From Owenia fusiformis (lineage: Eukaryota > Annelida > Polychaeta > Sabellida > Oweniidae), in contig CAIIXF020000007.1 in NCBI GenBank assembly GCA_903813345.2, forward strand, positions 565,730 to 629,729: a stretch of 64,000 nucleotides of DNA. Reading direction: 5' to 3'. Every line of letters starts with the position of its first letter. Positions within the stretch are counted from its first letter, which is position 1. The position numbers and the translations under genes are program-made. The notes under the pieces were generated by a model. The model searched no databases, was not told the origin of the DNA, and saw only the letters and a program-made list of their open reading frames with translations. Of the stretch, positions 11,516 to 22,607 are shown one piece after another.

Positions 11516-11918
11516 TTAAAGATCGTTCAAAATTGTTCTGGACATTTCTTTCTCCTCTACTGTTTTGGAATTCCAAGATGGTAGAACATTGAAATTCTAC
11601 ACTACTAGACTGCAAAGTTTCATCTGCATTTTCATCAGCTGCATTTTCAGGGATTCAATAAGTTCTCATTATCCCATCGAACGAAGTTCGGAGGGAGATA
11701 GGGAACGCCTCCGTCCCTCCGTACATCCGTCCGTCCGGGCAATAACTCAAATAATGTTGTCCCGATTTTGTTCATATTTTGCACACATATACCTTATGGG
11801 AGTAGAAGTTCTGCTCGAAAGCCGAATTTCAAAATGGACGCTCATTTAAAAATGGCAGACATTTTAGTGCATATTTTTCAGTAATTTAGGTGCAATATGT
11901 AAAACTGTAATAGCAATA

Positions 11919-12190
11919 TATAAGCGCGAATGCCAAAGGGAAGGGTGACTAAAAACTTTAAAGAAACCAAACAAGAAAAGCAAACTGTAAGTGTAAATCT
12001 GTCATAAAAAAGTAGATCCTGTATATCCCAAAATCATGATCGAACGTGAAAAGAAACAATGTCTAGCATCCCTCTCCCCCCCTCCAATCGAGAACCAATA
12101 TCACAATCCAGGACCAGAACACCAAGGGACATTTCATTCATACTGAAATCATTACAATATGTTTTTAATATAAAAATTATATAGCACATT
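11919..12190 (+). repeat. Dispersed repeat family A, fragment 3, nested in family B
   Basis: It contains ATGCCAAAGGGAAGGG, AGCAAACTGTAAGTG, CAAAATCATGATC and AACACCAAGGGACATTTCAT. It sits inside family B with CAATAT present on both sides, but that word also occurs within family A, so the duplication is not certain. Family A therefore moved after family B spread. Confidence 0.75.
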
Positions 12191-12239
12191 AATAAAGCTA
12201 GAAATGTAGATATTAAAGAAGCACATGGCAGCCATCTTG

Positions 12240-12560
12240 AAAAATGGCGGCCTTTACTCGTTATTTTAAGATTTTTGCTGTAGCTCGAAAAGTAGTGGAG
12301 CAATTTCGTTCATATTTGGTATGTGAATACTATAAGCATGGCACACTGTCTAGTGTCTAATGGCACTTTTAGTAGAAAGTGGCCATTTTGAAAAATGGCC
12401 GTCATTTTAACGTACTTTACTAAATCGTAAAGTAGTGGAGCAATTTTGTTCATATTTGTTATGTGAATACTATAATGGCACACTGTCTAATGACACTTTT
12501 GGTAGAAGACGGCCATTTTTAAAAATGGCCACCATTGTAAAGTATTTTACTATATGCTTT
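12240..12560 (+). repeat. Tandem ~140-bp units with AAAATGGCNGCCATTTT palindromes (array 1)
   Basis: The block CGAAAAGTAGTGGAGCAATT, then TTCATATTTGGTATGTGAA, TGGCACACTGTCTA and GGCCATTTTGAAAAATGGCC, repeats about 2.5 times with a period near 140 bp. Each unit carries a GGCCATTTT...AAAATGGCC inverted repeat. It is the internal part of family B and recurs at 14225-14530. Confidence 0.75.
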
Positions 12561-12599
12561 GTTTGTAAATATGCCTGCCATGGCCGTTCGGTGGGATTT

Positions 12600-13710
12600 G
12601 CTATGCTTGTAAGTTAATATTTTCTTTTTCTATGATTCTTGATTTGACAATGTATAAAATTTAAATTTCGTAAATAGGATTTTAGTAATAAGAAATGATA
12701 ATTGAATGTCAGTAAATTTTTAAAAGTTTGCATGAGTCCTTTAATCAACCTCCTACCAATATAATCAATGATGACAGTTTATAGATGAATAACTGTAACT
12801 TACAGATAATTGGATTGGAATTGTATTTTACAAGTGATTGGCTATGTTTTATGAGCTTTATAATCTGGATGTCCCTTTACCTTTACCTTCAATCAAAAAC
12901 TAAGGTAGCATTTATGAATTTAACTTCAGACTGTCTATAATTCAATATGTTTTCAATATGAATATAGATTGGGCTGCTGACACACTATGTAAGCAGAACA
13001 TGCACAAACGCAAAGCATTGCTGGCACAGAGAACTACAAGCTGGGGTGATGTGGGGGCATGTTAACCCCAGAAAAAATTTAGACACTCTCGTGCACTCTG
13101 AGCATATCTGAAGGTCATATTTGCATCATTAAATACAAAAAAAGATTTTTTTCTAGAAATGGGGGAGGAATAAATTTGGGAATGTGTTTCATACAGGTAA
13201 CCATCATAAACCTATAGAATAGATAAATGTTTGTGTGTTTTTGTCTAATATGTTGCTAATTATGTACTAAAGTGCAACAAAAATACATTAAAAATGCCAT
13301 AACTGGGTGTAATTCATTAAATCCATGAAAATTGTGTATTGGTATAAAGTAGAAACTCCAATTGCCAGTAAATAAATACTTAAGGGTAAACTGCAAATAA
13401 TGCGTTATGATATCTTTCACATTCATGAAATTCTATTCAGGGAAGACAAAATAGAAAGGCAATATACCCTGTAGGTGGCCAAGAAGAACTTTTAAGTGTG
13501 CTTTAAAGAATGACACATACATCAAATAGGAAATCTACCTTTAGTCATTATGTATTCTTTTTACATCATTTTATATTATTTATGATATCTAGTTTGTAAT
13601 ACTTCAGACAATATCAAAAAATAACTATGTGCCTATGAAGCTAAAATGATCAGAAAATCAATGTTTTTAATGTGTTTCTCATCCAGGGACTTCCACCTTC
13701 TCTAGTTACA
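12600..13710. other. No recognisable gene
   Basis: AT-rich sequence. Poly-pyrimidine/AG and GT sites are present but enclose no convincing open frame, and no repeat family is recognised. Confidence 0.4.
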
Positions 13711-13780
13711 AAATTATATTATTATCCCATCAGACGAAGTTTGGAGGGATATAGGGAACGCCTCTGTCCGTCCGTCCGTA

Positions 13781-13860
13781 TGTACGTACATCCGTCTGCA
13801 TGTACGTACATCCGTCCGTATGTACGTACATCCGTCTGTATGTACGTACATCCGTCCATC
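13781..13860 (+). repeat. 20-bp minisatellite, four exact-length copies
   Basis: The unit TGTACGTACATCCGTCYGYA repeats at 13781, 13801, 13821 and 13841 with only C/T changes; the last copy ends differently. ORFs on both strands here are artefacts of the repeat. Confidence 0.95.
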
Positions 13861-14009
13861 CATCTGTCCGGGCAATAACTCAAATACTGTTGGCCCGATT
13901 TTGTTCATATTTTTGTATGCATATACCCTATGGGGGTCGAAGTTCTGCTCGAAAGCCGATTTTTAAAATAGCCACTCATTTAAAAATGGCGGCCATTTTA
14001 GTGCCAGAA

Positions 14010-14104
14010 GTTGTGAAAGCGTAAAATGTTCTTGTTCCGGAATCAAACCGAAACTCTTAATTTTTGTTCCATTCCGAGGGCATAATTCCGCGTGACACCT
14101 CTAG
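14010..14104. mobile_element. Right-end fragment of the hAT MITE inside family B
   Basis: AGTTGTGAAAG, AAAATGTTCTTGTTCCG, a CGAGGGCATAATTCCG block and the terminus GTGACACCTCTA match the right half of the MITE at 6090-6429. The flanks (CATTTTAGTGC and GTAATTTAGG) are adjacent in family B copy 1, showing this is an insertion into family B that lost its left half. Confidence 0.8.
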
Positions 14105-14224
14105 TAATTTAGGTGCAATATGTAAAACCGTAATAGCAATATGTTTTAAATGTAAAAAAATTAAATAGGACATTATTAAAGCTAGAAATGTAGATATTTA
14201 AGAAGCACATGACAGCCATCTTGA

Positions 14225-14530
14225 AAAATGGCGGCCTTCACTCGTTATTTTACGATTTTTGCTGTAACTCGAAAAGTAGTAGAGCGATTTTGTTCATATT
14301 TGGTATGTGAATACTATAAGCATGGCACACTGTCTAATGACACTTTTGGTAGAAGGCAGGCATTTTTCAAAATGGCTGCCATTTTAACGTATTTTACTAT
14401 AACTCGAAAAGTAGTGGAGCAATTTTGTTCATATTTGGTATGTGAATACTGTAACCATGGCACACTGTCTAGTGACACTTTTGGTAGGAGGTGGCCATTT
14501 TGAAAAATGGCCACCATTTTAACATATTTT
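14225..14530 (+). repeat. Tandem ~136-bp units with AAAATGGCNGCCATTTT palindromes (array 2)
   Basis: AACTCGAAAAGTAGT recurs at 14265 and 14401 with the same following blocks as array 1. Open frames on both strands come from this repeat and are not genes. Confidence 0.75.
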
Positions 14531-15044
14531 GCTATAACTGGAAAAGTTATACGCTTTGGCGTTGCTGTTGTCTAGTTTTCCAGGGATTGTGTAATGCATC
14601 ATCCCTACCCAGGTGTATTTCCACCTACCCACCCACCATGCAAGGTCTGATTTTCATATATTTCAGGGAATGTATAATTTACCATCATCCCAGACACATA
14701 CTTTGGTTGGAGAAACTTCTGTTGACCTATATTTTTGGACACTAATATCATGAAATCGGTTCAGTTGTGACTTTTTATGAGGAAAAATCTACGATACATG
14801 GTGTGGTGGCATAATGGATAATGGCCCAATTGAAAATCCATATTCTAGAAATACCTAGTAATTTAACATAGTATGTATTTCATCAAAGAGGTGTCAGAAG
14901 ACAGCCTTTTGACAAAATATTACTAGCTTTACTCGTTCCCCATACCAGTCTGGTATATGTTATATAGCCAGACTACGTCCTAGGTGTCTCCCCAGAACAA
15001 TCAGAATTGAACACAATTGAGTTTGATTTCGGCAATCGTCCGAT

Positions 15045-15211
15045 AGGCGTAGCCATGGGGTGGGGGTGAGATTGAAGAAAAGAGCTTTGAAATGCTTTTT
15101 ATTTGAGGCTTCTAGCTCAATTTTGAAGGATGTTGCATCAATTTTTGTAAAATTCAAAATAGATTTTTTTGGCGATCGCACCCCCTTGACTGAAAGCTGG
15201 CTATGCCCCTG
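15045..15211. mobile_element. Small MITE with CAGGGGC[A/G]TAGCCA-type termini (hAT-like)
   Basis: The left end reads AGGCGTAGCCATGG. The right end, reverse complemented, reads CAGGGGCATAGCCAGCTTTC. This terminus type is common on hAT-like MITEs in animals. The left terminus is degraded and I cannot find the 8-bp duplication, so the boundaries are approximate. Confidence 0.4.
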
Positions 15212-15214
15212 TTA

Positions 15215-16370
15215 TCAATTAGACTCAAATCCGGTTTTTAATTTATTTTACAACTGTCATTTACGGAGTTGCTTTGGTCATGTAACCATACTGATAAACA
15301 AATTTAACGACCAATCAGATAACATGGACTTCCACAATAAATTCAAGTTTCAGATAATTAATTTTGAAGAAAATGATTCGACTGGTCAGCACAATCACCA
15401 AATTAGCACATAAAGCGACGGAGTTGGGCTTCTTTTGTTAAGTACGAGTAGATAGGTGAATATAATCCATATGGGTCAACATGCAAAAAAGTCCAGGAGG
15501 GTCTTGATTATGCTTTCCTATCGCCACATCCCTTTTTAAAGTGTCGAGAGGTACAGGATTTTGCATAGAATCATTTCATTGGTGGCCAAACTTTGTTAGA
15601 GAGAGGGTAGTTTGAAAATTAACTGGTCATATTTGGCCACAATGTTTTAAAAACTACTGATCTGTTTAGAACAACAAAAATGTGATGTAAAGCAATTTAT
15701 ATTTGAACAGTTCATATTTGCTCAATAAATGTATTAAAATAGTTAGTTGATGTTTGGCACAGCAGGATATATGTAGATAACTAGGTTGTCAAGGTGCATT
15801 TTTAATGTTTGGATTGCAGTGGCAATGAGTTGGCTTTTCTTTATTAGAGTTTGAAATTCAGCTTACATCCTCTATATACCCTGCATGTCTAGCTGAAATT
15901 GTTAATACATCACCCAGGTAATCCCCTTAGACCCTTAGATTTTCAATTAGTTCAGGGCTATACTAAATTACTCAAAAACCAAATAAACAAATAATTATAC
16001 CGTTGTGAGTCTTTGACATTCTTATCGATTGTGATCAGAAAGTAAAAATCTTAAAATGTAGGGTGAATGACATTATCAAGGATACTATAGATCTCAGAAA
16101 GGAGAATAAACACATAGATACTGTACAGCGCTTAAGATATGTGGATACCTGATTAGCCCTTGTGTTTATAATTGCTTTCATTGTTTGTTTCATTGCTAAG
16201 TTGTAAATCACATGTTGGGTTATGATTGACACCAGGATTGACAGATGCTGGATTGACTGGTTGATTTTGACTTTGAGATGTGGTCGGTTGAGCAGTCAAA
16301 CCAGTTTTTAAGCATTCCACGTCACTGGCTAGGTTTTTCATCTCACTTCAACTAGTATATCATGGACAAA
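15215..16370. other. No recognisable gene
   Basis: Short ORFs only, no splice-consistent exon, and no match to the repeat families defined here. Confidence 0.4.
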
Positions 16371-16375
16371 TATAT

Positions 16376-16490
16376 TTTTGGGCTATATGGGGTTTGTTTT
16401 TCTTGGCTGGTATGCACTTAGAGTTTGCTTTTTCTTGCTAAGTTCCATTACAACTTTTGGTCCTTTCCCTTTGGCACTAGTGCTTGTCTA
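16376..16490 (-). repeat. Dispersed repeat family A, fragment 4 (inverted)
   Basis: The reverse complement carries AAGTGCCAAAGGGAAAGGA, TTGTAATGGAACTTAGC, a TAAGTGCATACCAG block and CAAACCCCATATAGCCC, colinear with fragment 12. Confidence 0.85.
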
Positions 16491-16763
16491 TTCCTTACCT
16501 ATTTCTGTTAAAAAAGTCCCTATTTGTAAATGAGACCATTCTCATTTTTCATTGGAAACCCCCGATTTTTATTTGAGGTACTCCACCGGTTTATTATATT
16601 TTTTAAAACCCCAATTTTCTCCTGTTTGCTTTCCTGCAATCCCAATTTTTTCTTGTTATTCAGATTTTCTCTAGCTTTTGTAAACCTGATTTTTCTCCTG
16701 ATTTCTTTCTAGAAATACGGATTTTCTCCTGATTTTCATCCCGATTTCTTTTCAAAATATTTT

Positions 16764-17185
16764 TCTTAGCGTCTTTTGAAGTGGAGCTCGGCTATGGCAT
16801 TGATGGTGGCGAAATAGGGATCAAAACCAGTCATAGTTTTCTCCTGATGACCATGGTGAATTATTGTGTTTTTGGATTATGGCAACGGCTTTGCAAATGG
16901 ATGTTGACCTTTTGAATTATCCATGGACATCAAGACTGGATTCCGTCTATCCGACATCATTTGAGACTGAATGCTCTTTTATGAGTACTTGTATCTACAT
17001 CTATTTTTTTATGTTATGACTATTGACTATCAATCTTTTCTTAAACATGTATTGTAATGACTCCAATGTGAATGAAATGTCCCTTGGTTTTCTGGTCCTG
17101 GATTGTGATATTGGTTTTCGATTGGAGTGGAAAGGTTTCCTAACAGTTTTTGGTCCTTTCCCTTGGCATTTGTGCTTAGATATTT
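16764..17185 (-). repeat. Dispersed repeat family A, fragment 5 (inverted, long)
   Basis: On the minus strand it contains GCCAAGGGAAAGG, ATCACAATCCAGGACCAGAA, AGGGACATTTCATTCACA, and further on AAACTATGACTGGTTTTGATC and ATCAATGCCATAGCCGAGC. It links the head of the family to the tail seen at 25840-25950 and 63716-64000, suggesting a full unit of at least 700 bp. Confidence 0.8.
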
Positions 17186-17189
17186 CTAT

Positions 17190-18955
17190 CCTGATTTGTA
17201 TTTTTTATTAAAATGACAGGTATCACAATCTGTTTGTTTTTAGCTATGCTACAGGATGATGTTGCTGTCTTTTTAAAATTGTTGATTTACATGAATGAGA
17301 TATTCAGAATAAGATATCTTTTGCTTGGAACCCATAAGGACTTGGGGATTTATTATTTGTTGAGACATATTAGACTTTGTCTCACAAATTAACAAAACAT
17401 CCACTTCAACTCCCATGACAAACCTATATTATTAAACTAAATCATTTTGCACAATAATATTCTGGGGTAATGATCATGTCAGGGGATACTATCTTTTAAT
17501 ATGTCACTCTTAATGTGTGACAGTGTTACCAAAAACATGCCAGGGGAGTCATCAATCAAGCTTAGGCTTTACAATTTCACCCCTATTGCAAAGCATTTTT
17601 GCGATGTGACATAAATTTGATGCTTAATCATTTGGGAGACATCTTACATTGGCATACTTTTTACAATTAAAAGGGTGAGTAGTTTATTTTTTGAATCAAC
17701 AAGTGAATCATGCTAGAGGAGAAGCGCTATAATGGCTATCATGTTACTTATATCTGCTAATTAAGCTTAGATAAGATTATGAAATCAACATGAAAGTTAA
17801 GGATTGTGCTTAATAATAACATTTTAGTGATAAAAGAAGACATTTGAAAAATGTTTTCCTGCGATTGTTTTGCCAGGCTTCATTGCAAGGCTGCAGTGAG
17901 CAACATTCCTTGTGAATATCCAAGGAAACAATGGATTGATGAAATGTGTATTTGTTGGTTTCCAATGGAACCAAAGAGGTAGTATCCACTGCTCTGCCTT
18001 TTTAATACAAAATTCTAGTAGTAGTAGATCAGCATTTCGTCTTTTGTACAGTTGGAGAAAATCTTCTGAAACTATCACTTTTGAATCTTTTATGTTCACT
18101 GGTTCAAAACCTTTGGACAACATTTTAACTCAGATATTCTATAATTTCAGCAGTGCAATTCTATTGCTTATGTAACACAATCTTACTTATTGATTGAATG
18201 ATGAAATTTCAATCACCTTAGATGATTTCTAGAGGAATCATATGAACAGATGCTCCTTTTTCTGCTGCATTTTCTAAAGGACCCAAGCTTGGATACATGT
18301 ATGTTCTCCCTACCAATTTAAAGGATTAAACATTGAGTATGATTATGAATACTGCAATTTTGAAATTTTAAATTCTAAAGGTGTATCAAGGTACCTTCAT
18401 CTTGGTTGCAATTGTAACCATATCTAACATTATTTACTAGTATATGTCAATATTTTAAGCCACATCTATTGCCACATCTCCTCATATTTTCTGAAATATT
18501 TATTGATTACCCTGTGAACTTCACTTCTATGGTTTATATATGGAACATTTATGATTACACAGAATGCTTATTTTAATGAAATATTACACAATAGGTGTTA
18601 TTAGCGATGAAAACATTTTCTGTTACACAATATTAACAAAGTGCGGTTATCACATTAACAGAGGAATGCTAGTTAGGTCATGTATTTAGAAGCATTTGAA
18701 GTTATCTCTTAAGATGGGATTACTAGATACTGCATAGATATTCCTAGGACACCATTATATACATGTATATGAATTAGCAATTTATAAGCCTGACTTTGAT
18801 ATCTTTTCACTTGTGCAGCCCAATTTCCTGTCAGGAAACTATTAGACAGGGCATTATTGGAGAAACACAACTAATCTATTTGATTAGATTTAATTTAAAA
18901 TGAATTTTGTTAAAGGTCACATTTTGTCTTGCTGATAACATTCCAAAAGTAATAG
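17190..18955. other. No gene supported; one unexplained open frame on the minus strand
   Basis: Mostly featureless AT-rich sequence. A minus-strand frame at 17824-18123 is open for 99 codons with a polar stretch (SEDFLQLYKRRNADLLLLEF). It lacks repeats, splice signals or a family match I can name, and the plus strand there is also open, so I do not call it a gene. Confidence 0.35.
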
Positions 18956-18959
18956 AATA

Positions 18960-19003
18960 CTATTACAACTTTTAGTTCTTTCCCTTTGGTACTAGTGCTT
19001 ATA
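18960..19003 (-). repeat. Dispersed repeat family A, fragment 6 (short, inverted)
   Basis: The reverse complement reads AAGCACTAGTACCAAAGGGA followed by a TTGTAATA end. Only the head of the family remains. Confidence 0.6.
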
Positions 19004-19198
19004 CTTTTCACTGAATTTGACATTTAAATCATATTTCATACTATTGGATTAAATGATTCTTTTACACCACTTCAAACACACTACTACAGTTTGCGAGTTA
19101 TATGACGATTTATGATTCTAGGTGCATATTTAATCAAGGAATTGCATCAATAAATTTATTTTGAAAAGTTTTGAGTCTTGTGGAACTTGAATGATTTG

Positions 19199-19330
19199 CA
19201 GGGGGGTATTAGACATTGTTTCCTTTTATGTTGGATTATCGTTTTGGATAGGCGTGGTTCCTTATGACTGGTGTACACTTAGATCTTTTCTTTTTCTTGC
19301 TGGTTTGTGTATTTTTGGCACTTGTGGGCA
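19199..19330 (-). repeat. Dispersed repeat family A, fragment 7 (inverted)
   Basis: On the minus strand it contains GTGCCAAAAATACAC, CAGCAAGAAAAAGAAAAGAT, TACACCAGTCATAAGGAA and ACAATGTCTAATACCCCC, matching other family A copies. The overlapping ORFs are shadows of this repeat. Confidence 0.7.
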
Positions 19331-19647
19331 CATATTTATGTATCTTGAGTACCTTTCCATGGATATTGAAGCTTTACCTGGTTGCATATTGCCATTTTCT
19401 CTCACGATTTATATGGCAGATTCTGTTTTATACCCAATTATTTCCTGTCATTGCTCTTATCCACTTCCTGATGCTGGTAATTTTGTATAAATTAGTAATG
19501 CCAAATAAAGGCTGGTGTACTTGGATTACAAAAATTATAATATACAAGAAAAAAAATGTTACTTATCTTCCTCAATGAGCAGAAGTCCACTCTATGTTTT
19601 AGGAAATTAAAGATATAAGTGCATACATGTAACTTATATTTACGACG

Positions 19648-20495
19648 TAATTACAATAGGTCGAAAATTAATGAATTTTTGAAAATCATCATTGGATGGT
19701 TCGGGGCAAATCAGAAATCAGGATATCTCTTCAGTAAAAGATTCAGCAAAAAATGTTTTTATATAGAAAATTGAATTGTCTAACTTTTTTGTACACTAAG
19801 TGTTTAGTTTATTTGATGAATAATTAAAGAGAGAATCAGATATAGCGAGCAGGATAAACAAAAAATTGTTTCAATTCTAGAGCATTTATGTCTCATGTCC
19901 TTCCTTGTCATGTCTATTTTCTAAAAATCACAAAAGAGCATACTTTATTCCAGGAAAACTAAAGATTTTTACAATAATGTATTATTTTTCTATAAGAATG
20001 GTTACCATTCTTATTATTTGGGAGAATTTAAACATTTTCACCCATTTCTGCACTTTGAATCATTAATAACTTCACCAATTTATAACATATTGTGAATCTT
20101 TTGGGAGATATTGTATTTGATATTGTAAGGAATAGATTGGTAGGTCAATTATACATGTTGCTTGTAATTTTGTCACCCCCTATAGATCAGCTTCTGCCTT
20201 TAAGTTACAGAGCTTCAAATAATTTTTCGCCTCCTGTGTTATTTCAATGGGAGAGGTTTTTTGAAAAACAATTTTGACTTTAAAGCCCTATAACTTTATT
20301 GAACCTGAAGAAACACATCAATTTTTTGTTTAATAAGTTAGCAAATTCAATTGCTTACCTAACTCGTATTTTTTGCAAGGACTCGGATGGATGGATATAC
20401 TGTTAAATGACTTGCGGCAAACCTACCTTTTCCCATTGGTTAATATGGGAATGTCGATTTTCAAAAATTCATCAATTTTTGACTTATTGTAATTG
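19648..20495. repeat. Widely spaced inverted repeat (~43-bp arms)
   Basis: The left arm (19648-19688) reads ACAATAGGTCGAAAATTAAT and onward. The right arm (20453-20495), reverse complemented, reads ACAATAAGTCAAAAATTGAT and onward, with about 90% identity. TTAA occurs near 19608 and 20611, so a TTAA-flanked element of about 1 kb is possible. The interior is non-coding. Confidence 0.5.
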
Positions 20496-20830
20496 AGGAA
20501 AAAAATGGAGAAAATTTGAAGGTATTGGAAATAAAGTCAAATTACGTTTCCATCAATAGTATAAGTATTTTCATCGCAGGTTAAGTAAATAAAAATTCAA
20601 AGGTAAAGAGGCTTTAACACGTAGTTCAATGGAGTGGAGTGTCATGTAGATGTGTCTCTTGAACTTTCTGCTTGTTTTATCAAAGAGTATTACAGAATTA
20701 TAATATCTGTCGGCAATATAAGAGCAATATCTTACTTTCATGAAATCATCATGTCCATATTACAAATACTATACACTGTAGGAATATCCTATGGTTTTGA
20801 AAAAATATCATTTATATTTATATATGAGCG

Positions 20831-22607
20831 GATATTGATATCTTCACGAGTGAGCGCAGCGAATGAATGAAGGTATTGATATCCATGAGTTGATATGATT
20901 GATATATCTGCCCAAGGGCCGTAGGTCCCGAGGGCCAAGGGATAATCCAAATATCCTGAACTGACTATAGAATGATCTGTTTATCCCATACCAATCTTTG
21001 TCATTTGGTTCACATTGTTCAATTGGCCACAGTTCAGAAAATGTCCAACCAACCTTGGAATTATTTTAGAATATCCATGTCCAGTTTTGTTTTCTTGGCC
21101 GTGGTCGGATTTTGCTGTTCTTTCAGATATTCTTCCAGATTTATTTTCTTGTGAACGTACTCGTTCTTTAAACCATCAAACAGATCGCGATTGTCAGCGT
21201 TTTTCTTCATTTGCAGTTATTATTCGAACGTTACAAAAAATGAACCAATATGCGAACTGTGATTATAACGTAGCGGGCAGATATACTATATCTGCCTGCT
21301 TGGAGCGGGACGTAAAGCAATATCTGCCTGCTCGGAGCGGGACGTAAAGCTATATCTGCCCGCTCGGATCGGGATGTAAACTATATCTGCACGCTGATGA
21401 AAATATGTTTTTACAAACCGGCTTTATGTACCTGAAACACTTCCAAGTATGGGATAAAAACATTTACTTTCAGACTTTGAATGCACATTATTGATGTGAT
21501 AAACATTTTTCAAAAAACACTAATCTCCTTTGAAGTGTTACCCCAATGAGTTATTATTTGATACTTTATTGATGTATAATATGTGCCTCAAAGTACCGTA
21601 TTCCAAGCATGACGGTCCGCTGACAAAAAAATAAATTTCAAATTGTTTAGCTTCTTGTATGCTTTAACATCATATGGCTGATACGTGGCAATCTCAAAGA
21701 GATGTGAAAGATTCATCATTGATATTGATATCTTCACGAATGAGCGCAGCGAATGAATGAAGGTATTGATATCCATGAGTTGATATGATTGATATATCTG
21801 CCCAAGGGCCGTAGGTCCCGAGGGCCAAGGGATAATCCAAATATCCTGAACTGACTATAGAATGATCTGTTTATCCCATACCAATCTTTGTCATTTGGTT
21901 CACATTGTTCAATTGGCCACAGTTCAGAAAATGTCCAACCAACCTTGAAATTATTTTAGAATATCCATGTCCAGTTTTGTTTTCTTGGCCGTGGTCGGAT
22001 TTTGCTGTTCTTTCAGATATTCTTCCAGATTTATTTTCTTGTGAACGTACTCGTTCTTTAAACCATCAAACAGATCGCGATTGTCAGCGTTTTTCTTCAT
22101 TTGCAGTTATTATTCGAACGTTACAAAAAATGAACCAATATGCGAACTGTGATTATAACGTAGCGGGCAGATATACTATATCTGCCTGCTTGGAGTGGGA
22201 CGTAAAGCAATATCTGCCTGCTCGGAGCGGGACGTAAAGCTATATCTGCCCGCTCGGATCGGGATGTAAACTATATCTGCACGCTGATGAAAATATGTTT
22301 TTACAAACCGGCTTTATGTACCTGAAACACTTCCAAGTATGGGATAAAAACATTTACTTTCAGACTTTGAATGCACATTATTGATGTGATAAACATTTTT
22401 CAAAAAACACTAATCTCCTTTGAAGTGTTACCCCAATGAGTTATTATTTGATACTTTATTGATGTATAATATGTGCCTCAAAGTACCGTATTCCAAGCAT
22501 GACGGTCCGCTGACAAAAAAAAAATTTCAAATTGTTTAGCTTCTTGTATGCTTTAACATCATATGGCTGATACGTGGCAATCTCAAAGAGATGTGAAAGA
22601 TTCATCA
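20831..22607 (+). repeat. Near-identical 890-bp tandem duplication
   Basis: 20831-21720 and 21721-22607 are the same sequence with only a handful of differences (for example CACGAG/CACGAA, CCTTGG/CCTTGA, GGAGCGG/GGAGTGG and a 2-3 base change in an A-run). Each unit starts with GATATTGATATC, AGCGCAGCGAATGAATGAAG, GTATTGATATCCATGAGTTG and carries a 32-bp minisatellite. Both units contain the same 110-codon open frame; it has no family match and its conservation simply reflects the recent duplication. An assembly artefact is possible. Confidence 0.9.
21288..21400 (+). repeat. 32-bp minisatellite within the duplicated unit
   Basis: ATATCTGCCYGCTCGGAGCG followed by GGACGTAAAGC repeats at about 21288, 21320 and 21352, with a partial fourth copy at about 21384. 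It is preceded by a 10-bp-arm palindrome GGCAGATATACTATATCTGC. The same array occurs in the second unit about 890 bp later. Confidence 0.85.

Larger units (their letters stand above)
11672..12590 (+). repeat. Dispersed repeat family B, copy 1, split by a family A insertion
   Basis: It begins ATCCCATCGAACGAAGTTCG, runs through CCGTCCCTCCGT, an ACTCAAATAATGTTG block and GTTCTGCTCGAAAGCCG, and ends with ATGGCCGTTCGGTGGGATTT. Copy 2 (13717-14575) has the same order. Between 11919 and about 12190 the unit is interrupted by a family A copy, whose removal restores the order seen in copy 2. Confidence 0.8.
13717..14575 (+). repeat. Dispersed repeat family B, copy 2 (near complete)
   Basis: It starts TTATTATCCCATCAGACGAA and ends GGCGTTGCTGTTGTCTAGTT, the longest copy in the window. 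In order it holds a CCGTCCGT run with a 20-bp minisatellite, a GGGCAATAACTCAAAT block, GTTCTGCTCGAAAGCCG, an inserted fragment of the hAT MITE and a ~136-bp tandem array. No protein is coded. The start and end may be the true termini, as the end is shared by the partial copy near 37430. Confidence 0.75.

Noticed and set aside
13781-13860. Regular direct repeats as a possible CRISPR array
   Set aside because: There are no unique spacers; it is a head-to-tail minisatellite in a eukaryotic repeat.
13672-14024. ORFs on both strands rich in His/Val/Tyr/Pro repeats
   Set aside because: They are translations of the 20-bp minisatellite and CCGTCCGT run.
17824-18175. 99-codon minus and 87-codon plus ORFs
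   Set aside because: They overlap on opposite strands, without splice signals matching the host gene or any family I can name.
21015-22237. Two identical 110-codon ORFs (21015-21347 and 21905-22237)
   Set aside because: Identity comes from the 890-bp duplication, the frame runs into a 32-bp minisatellite, and no known domain is visible.
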